Positions 43,009 through 49,488 of a DNA stretch of 51,746 bases are shown in pieces. Source of the DNA: a virus; the IMG/VR virus record IMGVR_UViG_3300032087_004198, positions 1-51,746 of that record, one strand, 5' to 3'. Every line of letters starts with the position of its first letter. Positions within the stretch are counted from its first letter, which is position 1. The position numbers and the translations under genes are program-made. The notes beneath the pieces were generated by a model that searched no databases, was not told the DNA's origin, and saw only the letters and a program-made list of their open reading frames with translations.

Positions 43009-43149
43009 TTAATACTTCAGTCTCGAACCATTACCAGAACGTGATGTTCTTGAACGAGATGCTTTTGCTTTGACTTTACTCTTGCGTGTCTTTCCACCTT
43101 TAAGAAGACGTTGGACATGCGCCTGTTGTGAATTAGTTAACCTAGCCAT
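43009..43149 (-). CDS. Small very basic protein (46 aa)
   Basis: It reads MARLTNSQQAHVQRLLKGGK, then a Lys/Arg/Ser-rich tail (TRKSKVKAKASRSRTSRSGN) ending GSRLKY. The ATG overlaps the stop of the LSm-like gene (TAATG), and tRNA-Arg begins six bases after its stop. It has a protamine-like composition; DNA or RNA binding is inferred only from charge. Confidence 0.6.
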   Translation of the reverse strand: MARLTNSQQAHVQRLLKGGKTRKSKVKAKASRSRTSRSGNGSRLKY

Positions 43150-43478
43150 TAGTCAGTCGTCAACTTCAAACCGTCAGCAGCGTTGATAGCGGCAGACTCA
43201 GCAGCAGTTGGAATCGTCAAACCATTTACGAATGATTGTGTGTATTGATTACGAAACTCTTCGACAGGATTCATCATGAACACGACATGAATATCCTTGA
43301 AGTCTACACCATTCTCTTCTGCATCACCATAAGGAAGGTATGGAGCAAGACCAATACGACCTTCACCAGCAGGTAAAATAATTGCAGGCTTATCAATATG
43401 AATACCTGTATCGGTTTCTGTAACTTGACCGATCAACTCTTCACCACTGTGAACACGAACAATTTTTACTTCACTCAT
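43149..43478 (-). CDS. LSm-like small phage protein (109 aa)
   Basis: The start at 43478 has AAGGA six bases upstream; an earlier in-frame start lacks a ribosome site. The product begins MSEVKIVRVHSGEELIGQVT, then IHIDKPAIILPAGEGRIGLA and DFKDIHVVFMMNPVEEFRNQ. The pattern (sGEelIG ... I...P....) resembles Sm/Hfq-like proteins seen in marine phages. The match is from memory and by eye. Neighbours are small basic genes, consistent with RNA metabolism, but no function is shown. Confidence 0.6.
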   Translation of the reverse strand: MSEVKIVRVHSGEELIGQVTETDTGIHIDKPAIILPAGEGRIGLAPYLPYGDAEENGVDFKDIHVVFMMNPVEEFRNQYTQSFVNGLTIPTAAESAAINAADGLKLTTD

Positions 43479-43520
43479 TTTGAATCCTTTTTCTTCAACT
43501 CTTGAATCCACTTCTTAGTA

Positions 43521-43685
43521 TCAACGCTTACCACGGGAAGTGGATTTCTTTTTCCCTTGAGGTACGCTTTTTGCATTTGATTGTGTGTGTCTTTTCCTGT
43601 GCTTATCACCGAAAACCTTCTCCCAATTTTCATCCCATTTACTCTGGTTTACTTTTCGATATGTATCACCTTTACCTGCGCTCAT
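43521..43685 (-). CDS. Conserved small phage protein (54 aa)
   Basis: It reads MSAGKGDTYRKVNQSKWDEN, then WEKVFGDKHRKRHTQSNAKS and a basic tail. The K-G-D-T-x-R-x-V...NW..vFG pattern is one I recognise as a widespread small phage protein of unknown function. GAAGG lies upstream. A TTGACA-N16-TACAAT sequence overlaps the start codon, so a promoter there would begin inside the gene. Confidence 0.65.
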   Translation of the reverse strand: MSAGKGDTYRKVNQSKWDENWEKVFGDKHRKRHTQSNAKSVPQGKKKSTSRGKR

Positions 43686-43711
43686 TGTACCTTCTTTCAG
43701 AGTGTTGTCAA
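43684..43711 (-). promoter_or_regulatory. Sigma70-like promoter overlapping a start codon
   Basis: The minus strand reads TTGACA (43711-43706), 16 bases, TACAAT (43689-43684). The ATG of the 54-aa gene overlaps the last two bases of the -10. If active it would serve the LSm-like gene downstream, with the 54-aa gene expressed from further upstream. Confidence 0.4.
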
Positions 43712-43750
43712 TAAAAGAACTGATAAGATTTCTCTCATCAGTCCCAAGTG

Positions 43751-44173
43751 TTATTTGATTGAAATTTTAACTGGTTTCTTTTCTTCTGGAACATTTCTAT
43801 GAAGATTCACAGACAAGATTCCATTACTCATTTTTGCATCAGAAACTTCCCAGTATTGTGAGAGTGGGATTCTTGCAGTAAACTTTCTGCGTGCGATTCC
43901 TCGATGCTCATATGATTCCTCAGCGTTCTCATCATCACTTGCTCCTCCACAAACTTCGAGAATGCGAACATTCGTTTCAGTAGGCTTAACAGTAATATCA
44001 ATTGTTTCTTTATCATATCCAGCAAGAGCAAACTCCAAGACTGCGTTATCTTCATCAATTCGTAAAAGGTCATACGGCGGAAATGTTTGTGTGCTTCGTG
44101 ACAGGGATTCAAACCAATTGATGTCTTCCCAAAATTTTTCCGACAGACCGACAAAATGTTGTGTATTAATCAT
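43751..44173 (-). CDS. hsp20: Hsp20 family small heat shock protein
   Basis: At 140 residues it has an alpha-crystallin domain: FPPYDLLRIDEDNAVLEFAL, AGYDKETIDITVK, RGIARRKFTARIPLSQYWEV, then the signature AKMSNGILSVNLHR and a C-terminal VKISIK. Hsp20 chaperones hold unfolded proteins, and T4-like cyanophages often encode one. AAAGGAGA lies upstream and a perfect TATAAATA late promoter is at 44231-44238, so it is likely expressed late, during particle assembly. Confidence 0.9.
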   Translation of the reverse strand: MINTQHFVGLSEKFWEDINWFESLSRSTQTFPPYDLLRIDEDNAVLEFALAGYDKETIDITVKPTETNVRILEVCGGASDDENAEESYEHRGIARRKFTARIPLSQYWEVSDAKMSNGILSVNLHRNVPEEKKPVKISIK

Positions 44174-44230
44174 TCTTTTCTCCTTTTCTAAGCGAGTAAT
44201 ACTTGAGTCCTGAACATCAGCAACTCACAT

Positions 44231-44238
44231 TATTTATA
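44231..44238 (-). promoter_or_regulatory. T4-type late promoter for hsp20
   Basis: The minus strand reads TATAAATA, 57 bases before the Hsp20 start, in a non-coding stretch, which makes this one of the cleanest late promoters in the window. Confidence 0.75.
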
Positions 44239-44241
44239 TGA

Positions 44242-44279
44242 GAATAGGGCCGAAGGCATCCCCTACTTCGACCCTATTC
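44242..44279. terminator. Bidirectional hairpin (probable terminator)
   Basis: GAATAGGG (44242-44249) pairs with CCCTATTC (44272-44279). After one mismatch CGAAG (44251-44255) pairs with CTTCG (44266-44270), giving a stem of about 13 bp and a 10-base loop. There is no clear T-run. It borders the unassigned stretch on the left. Confidence 0.5.
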
Positions 44280-44502
44280 AGTGATTCGTGCCTGGGGTGG
44301 AGTTCAGTTTACCACCATCGTTCGGGATCACACTGCTGCTATATCCCTACTAGAACCTCGTCTATCCTATCTCAGTCACTTGACCGTTGACGCGGGAACG
44401 AGTACCTTTGTCCGCATGACGAAAACATTTTCAGTCACCAGGCTGGAGCGAAGTGATCAAACTCACTCCATGATTCATATTCGATTGTCGCCCGAGGGCT
44501 AG
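44280..44502. other. Unassigned stretch between two hairpins
   Basis: There is no convincing gene here. The longest plus-strand frame (GTG 44281 to TAG 44502) has an atypical composition and no ribosome site. On the minus strand, short protein-like runs occur in different frames separated by stops. Small inverted repeats are present (AGTGA-TCAAAC-TCACT; GCCCGAGGGC). It could be a structured RNA or gene remnant. Confidence 0.35.
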
Positions 44503-44533
44503 AACAGAGGTGGGTCTTTCAACCCACTTCTGT
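44503..44533 (-). terminator. Hairpin after the winged-helix gene
   Basis: ACAGAGGTGGGT pairs with ACCCACTTCTGT with one G-U and a six-base loop. It lies about 17 bases after the stop of the 44550 gene. There is no T-run on the minus side, so termination is plausible but unproven. Confidence 0.5.
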
Positions 44534-44549
44534 GATATCGATGACTAAC

Positions 44550-44903
44550 TCAAGCCATCATAAAACGGGAACCGTCTTGGGCGTAACCGTAGGTACGGTT
44601 GCCTGGGTGGGTGTCCACCATGAAGTAACGAGTCTTACCCGTTGAAGTTTCTTCGGAAACGATTTCCCAGTTTCCGAACGCTTCGACCATCGACTTCACA
44701 TCGCTAATGGTAGCACGAAGGTTTGCAATACCAAACTTGGCACGTGCTTCGTTAGTAGTGATACCCTTGTTCTTACCACCACCGCTGTAGAGGTAGTTGA
44801 TCAAACGACGCTTCTTAGAGAGATTGTTGGACATAATCAAAATCCTTTTCGGTGTTTTCAACATTGAGCGACTCGACCCACCGTTAGTCTTTGTCGCTGA
44901 CAT
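44550..44903 (-). CDS. Winged-helix/HTH-like small protein, probably leaderless (117 aa)
   Basis: The core reads LSKKRRLINYLYSGGGKNKG, ITTNEARAKFGIANLRATIS, DVKSMVEAFGNWEIV, the pattern of a small winged-helix protein (it.neArarFGI.n.ratIsdlr) found in marine phages. A promoter places its start point on the A of ATG 44903. An internal ATG at codon 24 (44834), with AAAGGA upstream, is an alternative that would give 94 residues. It probably binds DNA; the target is unknown. Confidence 0.65.
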   Translation of the reverse strand: MSATKTNGGSSRSMLKTPKRILIMSNNLSKKRRLINYLYSGGGKNKGITTNEARAKFGIANLRATISDVKSMVEAFGNWEIVSEETSTGKTRYFMVDTHPGNRTYGYAQDGSRFMMA

Positions 44904-44909
44904 GTGTTT

Positions 44910-44937
44910 AGTTTAACAAGTTTAAAAAAAGTGTCAA
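44910..44937 (-). promoter_or_regulatory. Early promoter giving a leaderless mRNA (copy 1)
   Basis: The minus strand reads TTGACA, 16 bases, TAAACT, then AAACAC and the ATG at 44903. With the usual six bases after the -10, transcription would start on the A of ATG. No ribosome site is present. Confidence 0.75.
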
Positions 44938-45179
44938 CCATTAAGTTGAGAAACTTTTGAATTTTCTTCTTTTGCGATTTGAATGCGAAGGCTGTGAATT
45001 TCTTCATCAATACGGCGATTGATTTCATCATCAGTGCCATAAAGATTATCATACGCCGTAGTAACCTGATCATCAACATAACTTTTGATTCGGCGTTCAC
45101 ATCTACGAATGAGATATGAAACCAAACCGATACTTCCGCATACAACGACAACAGTTTCCAGAGGGATAGTAATTTCCAT
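44934..45179 (-). CDS. Membrane-anchored coiled-coil protein (81 aa)
   Basis: The N-terminus MEITIPLETVVVVCGSIGLV is a single membrane segment (about 5-24), followed by RRCERRIKSYVDDQ and a helical, charged tail (DDEINRRIDEEIHSLRIQIA). AAGGAG precedes the ATG. Its end overlaps the -35 box of the next gene's promoter. tRNA-Lys is 25 bases upstream. No family recognised. Confidence 0.65.
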   Translation of the reverse strand: MEITIPLETVVVVCGSIGLVSYLIRRCERRIKSYVDDQVTTAYDNLYGTDDEINRRIDEEIHSLRIQIAKEENSKVSQLNG

Positions 45180-45203
45180 TATAGTTCTCCTTATGAACGA
45201 CTA

Positions 45204-45276
45204 TGATCTCGGTGGGGCTCGAACCCACGACTCACGGATTAAAAGTCCGTTACTCTACCAACTGAGTTACGAGATC
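45204..45276 (-). tRNA. tRNA-Lys (UUU)
   Basis: A 73-base cloverleaf: acceptor GATCTCG/CGAGATC, discriminator A, anticodon stem ACGGA/TCCGT with loop CTTTTAA (anticodon TTT), T arm GTGGG-TTCGAGC-CCCAC. CCA is not encoded. Confidence 0.93.
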
Positions 45277-45312
45277 CAGAATTGGTAGTCAGGAAGTGTC
45301 CTCCCTGCTACC

Positions 45313-45340
45313 TTAACAACATTTATTGAAACGTTGTCAA
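45313..45340 (-). promoter_or_regulatory. Weak sigma70-like promoter before tRNA-Lys
   Basis: TTGACA (45340-45335), 16 bases, then TGTTAA, a poor -10. It points toward tRNA-Lys. The stretch 45277-45425 holds no gene other than this and the next promoter. Confidence 0.35.
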
Positions 45341-45394
45341 ATCAGCATGTTTTTTGTCGTGCCCGAACCATACCTTTAATCATTAGTTCCATGT

Positions 45395-45422
45395 ATTGTA
45401 GTCTTGCGAGATTGTATGTCAA
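45395..45422 (-). promoter_or_regulatory. Strong sigma70-type promoter upstream of tRNA-Lys
   Basis: The minus strand reads TTGACA, 16 bases, TACAAT, followed by ACATGG. It lies just after the DUF4406 stop and would drive tRNA-Lys and the 81-aa membrane gene. A 16-codon frame begins at the ATG two bases after the -10 but is probably not a gene. Confidence 0.65.
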
Positions 45423-45425
45423 GAC

Positions 45426-45797
45426 TTATTTTGGAAGTGGCGCTTCGTAGAAGACTTCCAGTGCAAGTGCCTTTGCAAGTGCGTGTTCGGCTTTTGCACC
45501 CTTTGAGGATTCCCATCCTGCCATCATATAAATGGCAGTGCATTTATCACAAATCGCCACCATGTCTCGTTTCAATGCATCTCGCATAAACTCCTGATCC
45601 TCATAATTAATATCTGGATTGAAGTCATTCGGATCGCTGTCTGGTTGAAACTGCGTTCGATCCATATCTGCGGGATTTACTACATCCCAACCTTGGGCGC
45701 GAAGCACCCGCGTCTGTCGGTCAAATGCAGGATAGTTATAATCGTGGTGACCACGCATTGGTCCTGCAACATAAATTGTTGGTTTTCTATTCATCAT
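45426..45797 (-). CDS. DUF4406 protein (nucleoside deoxyribosyltransferase-like fold)
   Basis: It begins KPTIYVAGPMRGHHDYNYPA, then an FDRQTRVLRAQGWDVVNPAD segment, DALKRDMVAICDKCTAIYMM and AGWESSKGAKAEHALAKAL. This is the DUF4406 pattern (YvaGPM.g...yN.p.F......l...G..V.nPa ... D...l..cd.iymL.gW..S.GA..E...A). The fold is related to nucleoside 2-deoxyribosyltransferases, suggesting nucleotide metabolism, but the substrate is unknown. AGGAG lies before a double ATG. Confidence 0.85.
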   Translation of the reverse strand: MMNRKPTIYVAGPMRGHHDYNYPAFDRQTRVLRAQGWDVVNPADMDRTQFQPDSDPNDFNPDINYEDQEFMRDALKRDMVAICDKCTAIYMMAGWESSKGAKAEHALAKALALEVFYEAPLPK

Positions 45798-45808
45798 AAA
45801 ACTCCTAG

Positions 45809-45883
45809 TACGCCGTCTTGGAATCGAACCAAGTTTACACGATTATAAGTCGTACTGAGAAATGCCAGTTCCTCCCACGGCGC
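45809..45883 (-). tRNA. tRNA-Ile (UAU), overlapping the end of the DUF4385 gene
   Basis: A 75-base cloverleaf: acceptor GCGCCGT/ACGGCGT (one G-U), discriminator A, anticodon stem TACGA/TCGTG with loop CTTATAA (anticodon TAT, reads AUA), T arm CTTGG-TTCGATT-CCAAG. Its 5' 41 bases are also the last 13 codons and stop of the gene ending at 45843. CCA is not encoded. Confidence 0.85.
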
Positions 45884-46343
45884 GTTGTTCTTCTAACTGT
45901 CTCCATTCACGAACCATCGTTCTATATCTTTTATCTGTTCGTGCAGCATCGTAAGCACGTTTGAAGATTCGTGCAGACTCCGCTTTTTCACAAGTCATGT
46001 GATCTAACTCTTGGGGTTTGATTCTACCCTGATTGTCATACTTCTTTCCGCTTCGATGATTTGCATAGCGCCTTGCTCGCGTCCATCCCATCATAAGAAA
46101 CTTGCGAGACATGTCAGCCCCAACAAAATCACCCACATCCAAATACCCATTGAACATAGCAGTAATAGTATTCGCTGATTTATATGCAATTTCTGGTGTA
46201 CGGAATCTCCAGTGTTTACAGATTTTTGATTTGTATGGTTCAACTAAAAGTACCCCCTGTTCTCCTCTACCGATTCTATATAGTTCAGGTTGATTCGAAA
46301 AATCGATTTTGTCATAATCAAGTGTATAATCAAACTCAAGCAT
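45843..46343 (-). CDS. DUF4385 protein (166 aa)
   Basis: The sequence matches DUF4385 closely: IDFSNQPELYRIGRGEQGVL, LVEPYKSKICKHWRFRTPEI, AYKSANTITAMFNGYLDVGD, FVGADMSRKFLMMGWTRARR, then YANHRSGKKYDNQG and a charged helical tail. The family is widespread in bacteria and phages and its biochemical role is not known to me. The last residues (GTGISQYDL) are encoded by DNA that also forms the 5' half of tRNA-Ile, so that the C-terminus is probably not conserved. Confidence 0.9.
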   Translation of the reverse strand: MLEFDYTLDYDKIDFSNQPELYRIGRGEQGVLLVEPYKSKICKHWRFRTPEIAYKSANTITAMFNGYLDVGDFVGADMSRKFLMMGWTRARRYANHRSGKKYDNQGRIKPQELDHMTCEKAESARIFKRAYDAARTDKRYRTMVREWRQLEEQRAVGGTGISQYDL

Positions 46344-46356
46344 TTAAATAATCTCT

Positions 46357-46818
46357 TTACTTACCTACCATATGTTCTGTGCAAAAAACGGGACTATGTT
46401 CTTGAATAAGAATACATTCCATCTTCTTCATGACAGCATCAGCAACAAAGCGGTCAATCTCACGGTCAATGGTCATGAAATTGATATTCCAATTATTGAT
46501 ATCTTCGTCACATTCGTACATCTTTCTAGCAACGGGAGAATCTGATGACCTTTTATTCTCTGACATCAATGCTTCTCCCTTATTTTGAAATACAGAAACA
46601 TGTCTTGCTCTTCTAGCATTGAGATTACCCATACCGATATACATTACTTGGTCATGATGAAAAATCTTATACATCCCAACATATTGCTTTCCGATAGAAT
46701 TCACTATCGGTTGTGATTCGTGCCATTTTTTTTCCAATTGAATCTCTGCAAGTCTTTGTAGTGAATCAACCACCGTAGAGTTCAACTGACTAACTTCTGT
46801 GTCAACTAAAACGGTCAC
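46357..46818 (-). CDS. GIY-YIG-like endonuclease domain protein (153 aa)
   Basis: Residues 48-72 read GMYKIFHHDQVMYIGMGNLN followed by ARRARH. This fits a GIY-YIG motif (GmY ... YIG) and the conserved Arg. A Glu at about 134 (MECILIQEH) is in the position of the metal-binding Glu. The start is a GTG directly after the upstream stop (TAAGTG). It may be a free-standing nuclease that cuts host or competing DNA, or a homing-type remnant; neither is shown. Confidence 0.65.
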   Translation of the reverse strand: MTVLVDTEVSQLNSTVVDSLQRLAEIQLEKKWHESQPIVNSIGKQYVGMYKIFHHDQVMYIGMGNLNARRARHVSVFQNKGEALMSENKRSSDSPVARKMYECDEDINNWNINFMTIDREIDRFVADAVMKKMECILIQEHSPVFCTEHMVGK

Positions 46819-47088
46819 TTAAACACTCTCATTATGAAAGGTCATACGAGACTTTTTGGTGCTACAATGTCCTTCCTCATTGATGTCGAGATAATTTGTT
46901 TTCGCACGATCATCATCAAAACCCAATCGATAGTTCACTTGGTCTACACTCATGTCCTGATCGACAGGTCTTGAACGTGGATGTGTCCAACGGACTTCAA
47001 TATCACGAATAACTTTTTTAGCCTCTTGGATCGCTTCGTTTTCGTTTGCTCCAAGTGGAATGTCAATGTGTAGTCTGTATTGTGTCAT
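46819..47088 (-). CDS. Hypothetical protein (89 aa)
   Basis: It reads MTQYRLHIDIPLGANENEAI, QEAKKVIRDIEVRWTHPRSR, then VDQVNYRLGFDDDRAKTNYL. One beta strand, a helix and a second strand suggest a small ferredoxin-like domain. No family recognised. It ends against the GTG start of the nuclease gene and begins two bases after the stop of the upstream gene. Confidence 0.65.
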   Translation of the reverse strand: MTQYRLHIDIPLGANENEAIQEAKKVIRDIEVRWTHPRSRPVDQDMSVDQVNYRLGFDDDRAKTNYLDINEEGHCSTKKSRMTFHNESV

Positions 47089-47089
47089 G

Positions 47090-47446
47090 TTAAACCTTTG
47101 GAATATCTGATATGAATTTGTGTTCGATTATATCCTTGCGAGATATTTTAACCCATCCAGATTTATTGTCAAGATTATTGTCATAGTTTTTGTTCAACGC
47201 CCACAAGATGATGTCATCAGATTTTTGTGTGACTCCAACTCTAGAGTATTGTCGTGACTCAGACGATGGTAAGGCGTTTTTCGAAAGTGTTCCTACAAAC
47301 TTTACAAACTTTTCTTTATAAGGACACTTCGATCTTACGGTAAATGATACGAGTCCCTTTTCGAGTTCATCTATAATCCTACGACGATCCTCGACAATTT
47401 TATTTTGCCTAGGCGTATGATTTGTTTGACCACAACCGCATCCCAT
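47090..47446 (-). CDS. Hypothetical protein with N-terminal GCGCG motif (118 aa)
   Basis: It starts MGCGCGQTNHTPRQNKIVED, then a helix (RRRIIDELEKGLVSFTVRSK) and a mixed C-terminal domain. The two close Cys could bind metal. No family recognised. The ATG overlaps the stop of the upstream gene (TAATG). Confidence 0.65.
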   Translation of the reverse strand: MGCGCGQTNHTPRQNKIVEDRRRIIDELEKGLVSFTVRSKCPYKEKFVKFVGTLSKNALPSSESRQYSRVGVTQKSDDIILWALNKNYDNNLDNKSGWVKISRKDIIEHKFISDIPKV

Positions 47447-47844
47447 TAGACTTCTTGCTCTTTCTCCGTTTTGTTTACTTTGACAGTCTTCATCGTAAAC
47501 TTAACTGTTTTATTTCTTTTTTCAACTTCTTCATTCCAATATGCAATTACATCTCTTGGATTTTCGAGTTGTGTAAGTTGGTATGCAAAAACCGCTTCGC
47601 GGGATCTTTGATTATAATTTTTGTCAACACACCTTGCAGGACCGTTCGCCTCAACACCACGAAGATCTCCGTAATCAAACATTTCAGAATCTACAAGCAC
47701 AAGTAAGAATCTCTCGTCCGACAATTTTTGTTGGGGTGGTGGTGGAGGGGGATTACCGCGAGCGACCTCTTTGACCGCTTCTGGTTTTTTCGGCTCTTCC
47801 CGCTTGGGTTCTTCGCGTTTGATTTCTCTTTTTCTGAATTCCAT
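47446..47844 (-). CDS. Hypothetical protein with charged N-terminus and polyproline linker (132 aa)
   Basis: The first 35 residues are Lys/Glu/Pro-rich (KREIKREEPKREEPKKPEAV), followed by a run of six prolines. A folded C-terminal domain follows: ERFLLVLVDSEMFDYGDLRG, SREAVFAYQLTQLENPRDVI. No family recognised. The long polar arm and linker suggest a tethered binding domain. Confidence 0.65.
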   Translation of the reverse strand: MEFRKREIKREEPKREEPKKPEAVKEVARGNPPPPPPQQKLSDERFLLVLVDSEMFDYGDLRGVEANGPARCVDKNYNQRSREAVFAYQLTQLENPRDVIAYWNEEVEKRNKTVKFTMKTVKVNKTEKEQEV

Positions 47845-47846
47845 GA

Positions 47847-47948
47847 TTAAGATCCCTCATTATCTTTTTTGTCAGTGACGTAGATGTATATTGCTCCGAT
47901 TGCAACATATACCAAAACACCAATTTCAAATGCATCTGCTAAAATCAT
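47847..47948 (-). CDS. Membrane micropeptide (33 aa)
   Basis: It reads MILADAFEIGVLVYVAIGAI, then YIYVTDKKDNEGS. One membrane segment is followed by a short charged tail. The ATG is five bases after the stop of the lysozyme-like gene and the stop is two bases before the next start, so the spacing is that of an operon gene. Position next to a lysozyme-like gene would allow a holin-like or spanin-like role, but the size is very small and nothing specific supports it. Confidence 0.5.
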   Translation of the reverse strand: MILADAFEIGVLVYVAIGAIYIYVTDKKDNEGS

Positions 47949-47953
47949 CAGTA

Positions 47954-48508
47954 TTATTTATACAGAATATTTGCAACCTTCGTCCAATACTTTTTCGTTG
48001 ACTCTTTACGATATCCATTAGGACCGCCATTATGAATGCGTGCGATATCTTCAAAAGTTACAGGTCGCTTCAATCGATTCTCTGTAGCATATCGATTCAT
48101 ATAAGCGATAACGATTTCGTGAGCATAATCGCAGTTGAAACAATCATTATAACTCCCACCAATATTGCTAAATTCTGTAGCATCCTGCCAGTAATCTCTC
48201 CAGATCTGGTAGCATCCAATCGCCTGCCCGTGATCGCCAACAGCATCAGGATTACCATTAGACTCAACAATCCGTATAGCAGCATACAAGTCCTCCAGCG
48301 TCACTTCATCCACTTTTTCTATGTATGAATCTAACGTGTCGTTTCTTGTAAAAACTACACCCGCAAGCGGTTTAGGTGGAGTCGTAGTCTCCGCAACGGG
48401 TTGTGATCCCAAGTTTCTGGAAACATTGTCAACCACATCCATCACCATATAGGTTCCACACATTGTGAGGGAACCAATCAAAAATAAATTCGACCAATCA
48501 ACTTTCAT
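47954..48508 (-). CDS. Membrane-anchored lysozyme-like transglycosylase (184 aa)
   Basis: An N-terminal membrane segment (about residues 8-25, LFLIGSLTMCGTYMVMDV) is followed by a linker. The lysozyme-like domain then reads EDLYAAIRIVESNGNPDAVG, DHGQAIGCYQIWRDYW and IARIHNGGPNG. The Glu at 82 (VESNGN), with the later GCYQI and HNGG elements, is the expected catalytic pattern of the lysozyme superfamily. The anchor would place it in the periplasm. It could act in host lysis or in cell-wall remodelling. Four Cys (in GCYQ and DCFNCD segments) may form disulfides. Confidence 0.8.
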   Translation of the reverse strand: MKVDWSNLFLIGSLTMCGTYMVMDVVDNVSRNLGSQPVAETTTPPKPLAGVVFTRNDTLDSYIEKVDEVTLEDLYAAIRIVESNGNPDAVGDHGQAIGCYQIWRDYWQDATEFSNIGGSYNDCFNCDYAHEIVIAYMNRYATENRLKRPVTFEDIARIHNGGPNGYRKESTKKYWTKVANILYK

Positions 48509-48854
48509 TTTTCAACCTTTCACGTTGTTTCCATCTGAGGTAATCCAGAGCGATTGCGCCTTGTGCGCCTTCTGCTTCTTGCTCCCCATCCCCACGCCAT
48601 TTGTTTCGCACCCACTGACGAACATGTACGAGTTCGTGAGCGAGAGTTTCTGCAAACGATTGCAAACTCTGTTCGGGGTGAACCCGAATATGAAATCTGT
48701 TCTTACCGAGATTTGTGCAGTCACCCCAACAATCCATACGATTGTCGTATTCACAAATGATCTTGACCTTACCGAGTTTATTCTCACGAATAAACCACTT
48801 CGTCATATCATTCATAAAATCTTTTCGTGTTTTACAACCCTTATAAAAGTCCAC
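48498..48854 (-). CDS. SprT-like zinc metallopeptidase (118 aa)
   Basis: The HExxH motif is clear: FAETLAHELVHVRQWVRNKW, with H73, E74 and H77 in this numbering, and GEQEAEGAQ downstream may supply the third ligand. A Cys-rich stretch (CEYDNRMDCWGDC) lies before it. I placed the start at GTG 48854 with GGAG seven bases upstream; the frame is open further but would overlap the next gene deeply. SprT-like proteins in other systems act on DNA-protein crosslinks. Here the substrate is unknown. It overlaps the lysozyme-like gene by 11 bases. Confidence 0.75.
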   Translation of the reverse strand: MDFYKGCKTRKDFMNDMTKWFIRENKLGKVKIICEYDNRMDCWGDCTNLGKNRFHIRVHPEQSLQSFAETLAHELVHVRQWVRNKWRGDGEQEAEGAQGAIALDYLRWKQRERLKNES

Positions 48855-48874
48855 TGCATTTCTCCGCGATTTTT

Positions 48875-49168
48875 TTATGAACGAGAACCCATACTCGTAA
48901 CCTGATCTTGGTACTTCTCTTCCATTTTCAGAACGTAGTCCATTCCCACTTTCGTGTCTCCAGTCGATCTCGCTTCGTAATGCATCGCATTGTGCTTCCA
49001 CAATGAAACCGCATCGCTCTTCGTCATATAGTTCGTGACTCCCGTAGGGGAAACAACGAAGAAATCGACATCGAGTTGATGTTCTTTTGATTCTGAAAGA
49101 TCAATGAAATTCCAAGTTTCATAGATGCCATTTTTCTTGTAGGTTTGTGTGTGCTTCTTGAGATTCAT
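48875..49168 (-). CDS. Hypothetical protein (97 aa)
   Basis: The start is ATG 49168 with GGAG eight bases upstream (MNLKKHTQTYKKNGIYETWN). It continues FIDLSESKEHQLDVDFFVVS, PTGVTNYMTKSDAVSLWKHN. The segment SDAVSLWK resembles KESAVQLWK in the gene at 49488, so the two may share a small domain. No family recognised. The ATGA overlap couples it to the upstream gene. Confidence 0.65.
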   Translation of the reverse strand: MNLKKHTQTYKKNGIYETWNFIDLSESKEHQLDVDFFVVSPTGVTNYMTKSDAVSLWKHNAMHYEARSTGDTKVGMDYVLKMEEKYQDQVTSMGSRS

Positions 49169-49488
49169 CGTGCAGTCTCCTTCACCATTACTGCTTCTTC
49201 GATCCAATGTCGATGATTTGAATGACTCGCACTGAACCATTCATATTCTGCGAGAGGAATACCAGCGGAAGTGATATCGCCATTTCTATCTGATTCGTAA
49301 ATGAAAGTTTCATTCACACTGATTCCTCCCCACTGCGGATCTTGTGCGAAGTACGCTGCACTTGCGATGAAGTATTGATCCTGAAATCGCCACAGTGTTT
49401 TATAGTGACGCTCATCAATACGATCACCCATCGCATTCAGTTCAATCGTGTCAGTGACAACACCAACGAAAGTTACTTCTGGTTCCAT
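49165..49488 (-). CDS. Hypothetical protein (107 aa)
   Basis: It reads MEPEVTFVGVVTDTIELNAM, then HYKTLWRFQDQYFIASAAYF and TFIYESDRNGDITSAGIPLA, an alternating beta pattern. No family recognised. It overlaps its upstream neighbour by one base (start/stop) and the downstream one by four. Confidence 0.65.
   Translation of the reverse strand: MEPEVTFVGVVTDTIELNAMGDRIDERHYKTLWRFQDQYFIASAAYFAQDPQWGGISVNETFIYESDRNGDITSAGIPLAEYEWFSASHSNHRHWIEEAVMVKETAR

Noticed and set aside
44281-44502. Plus-strand frame starting at GTG 44281
   Set aside because: No ribosome site, no promoter, unusual composition and opposite direction to all neighbours; kept only as an unassigned region.
47955-47962. TATAAATA on the minus strand as a late promoter
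   Set aside because: It encodes the last codons and stop of the lysozyme-like gene and is only six bases from the next ATG, too close for a leader; likely coincidence.
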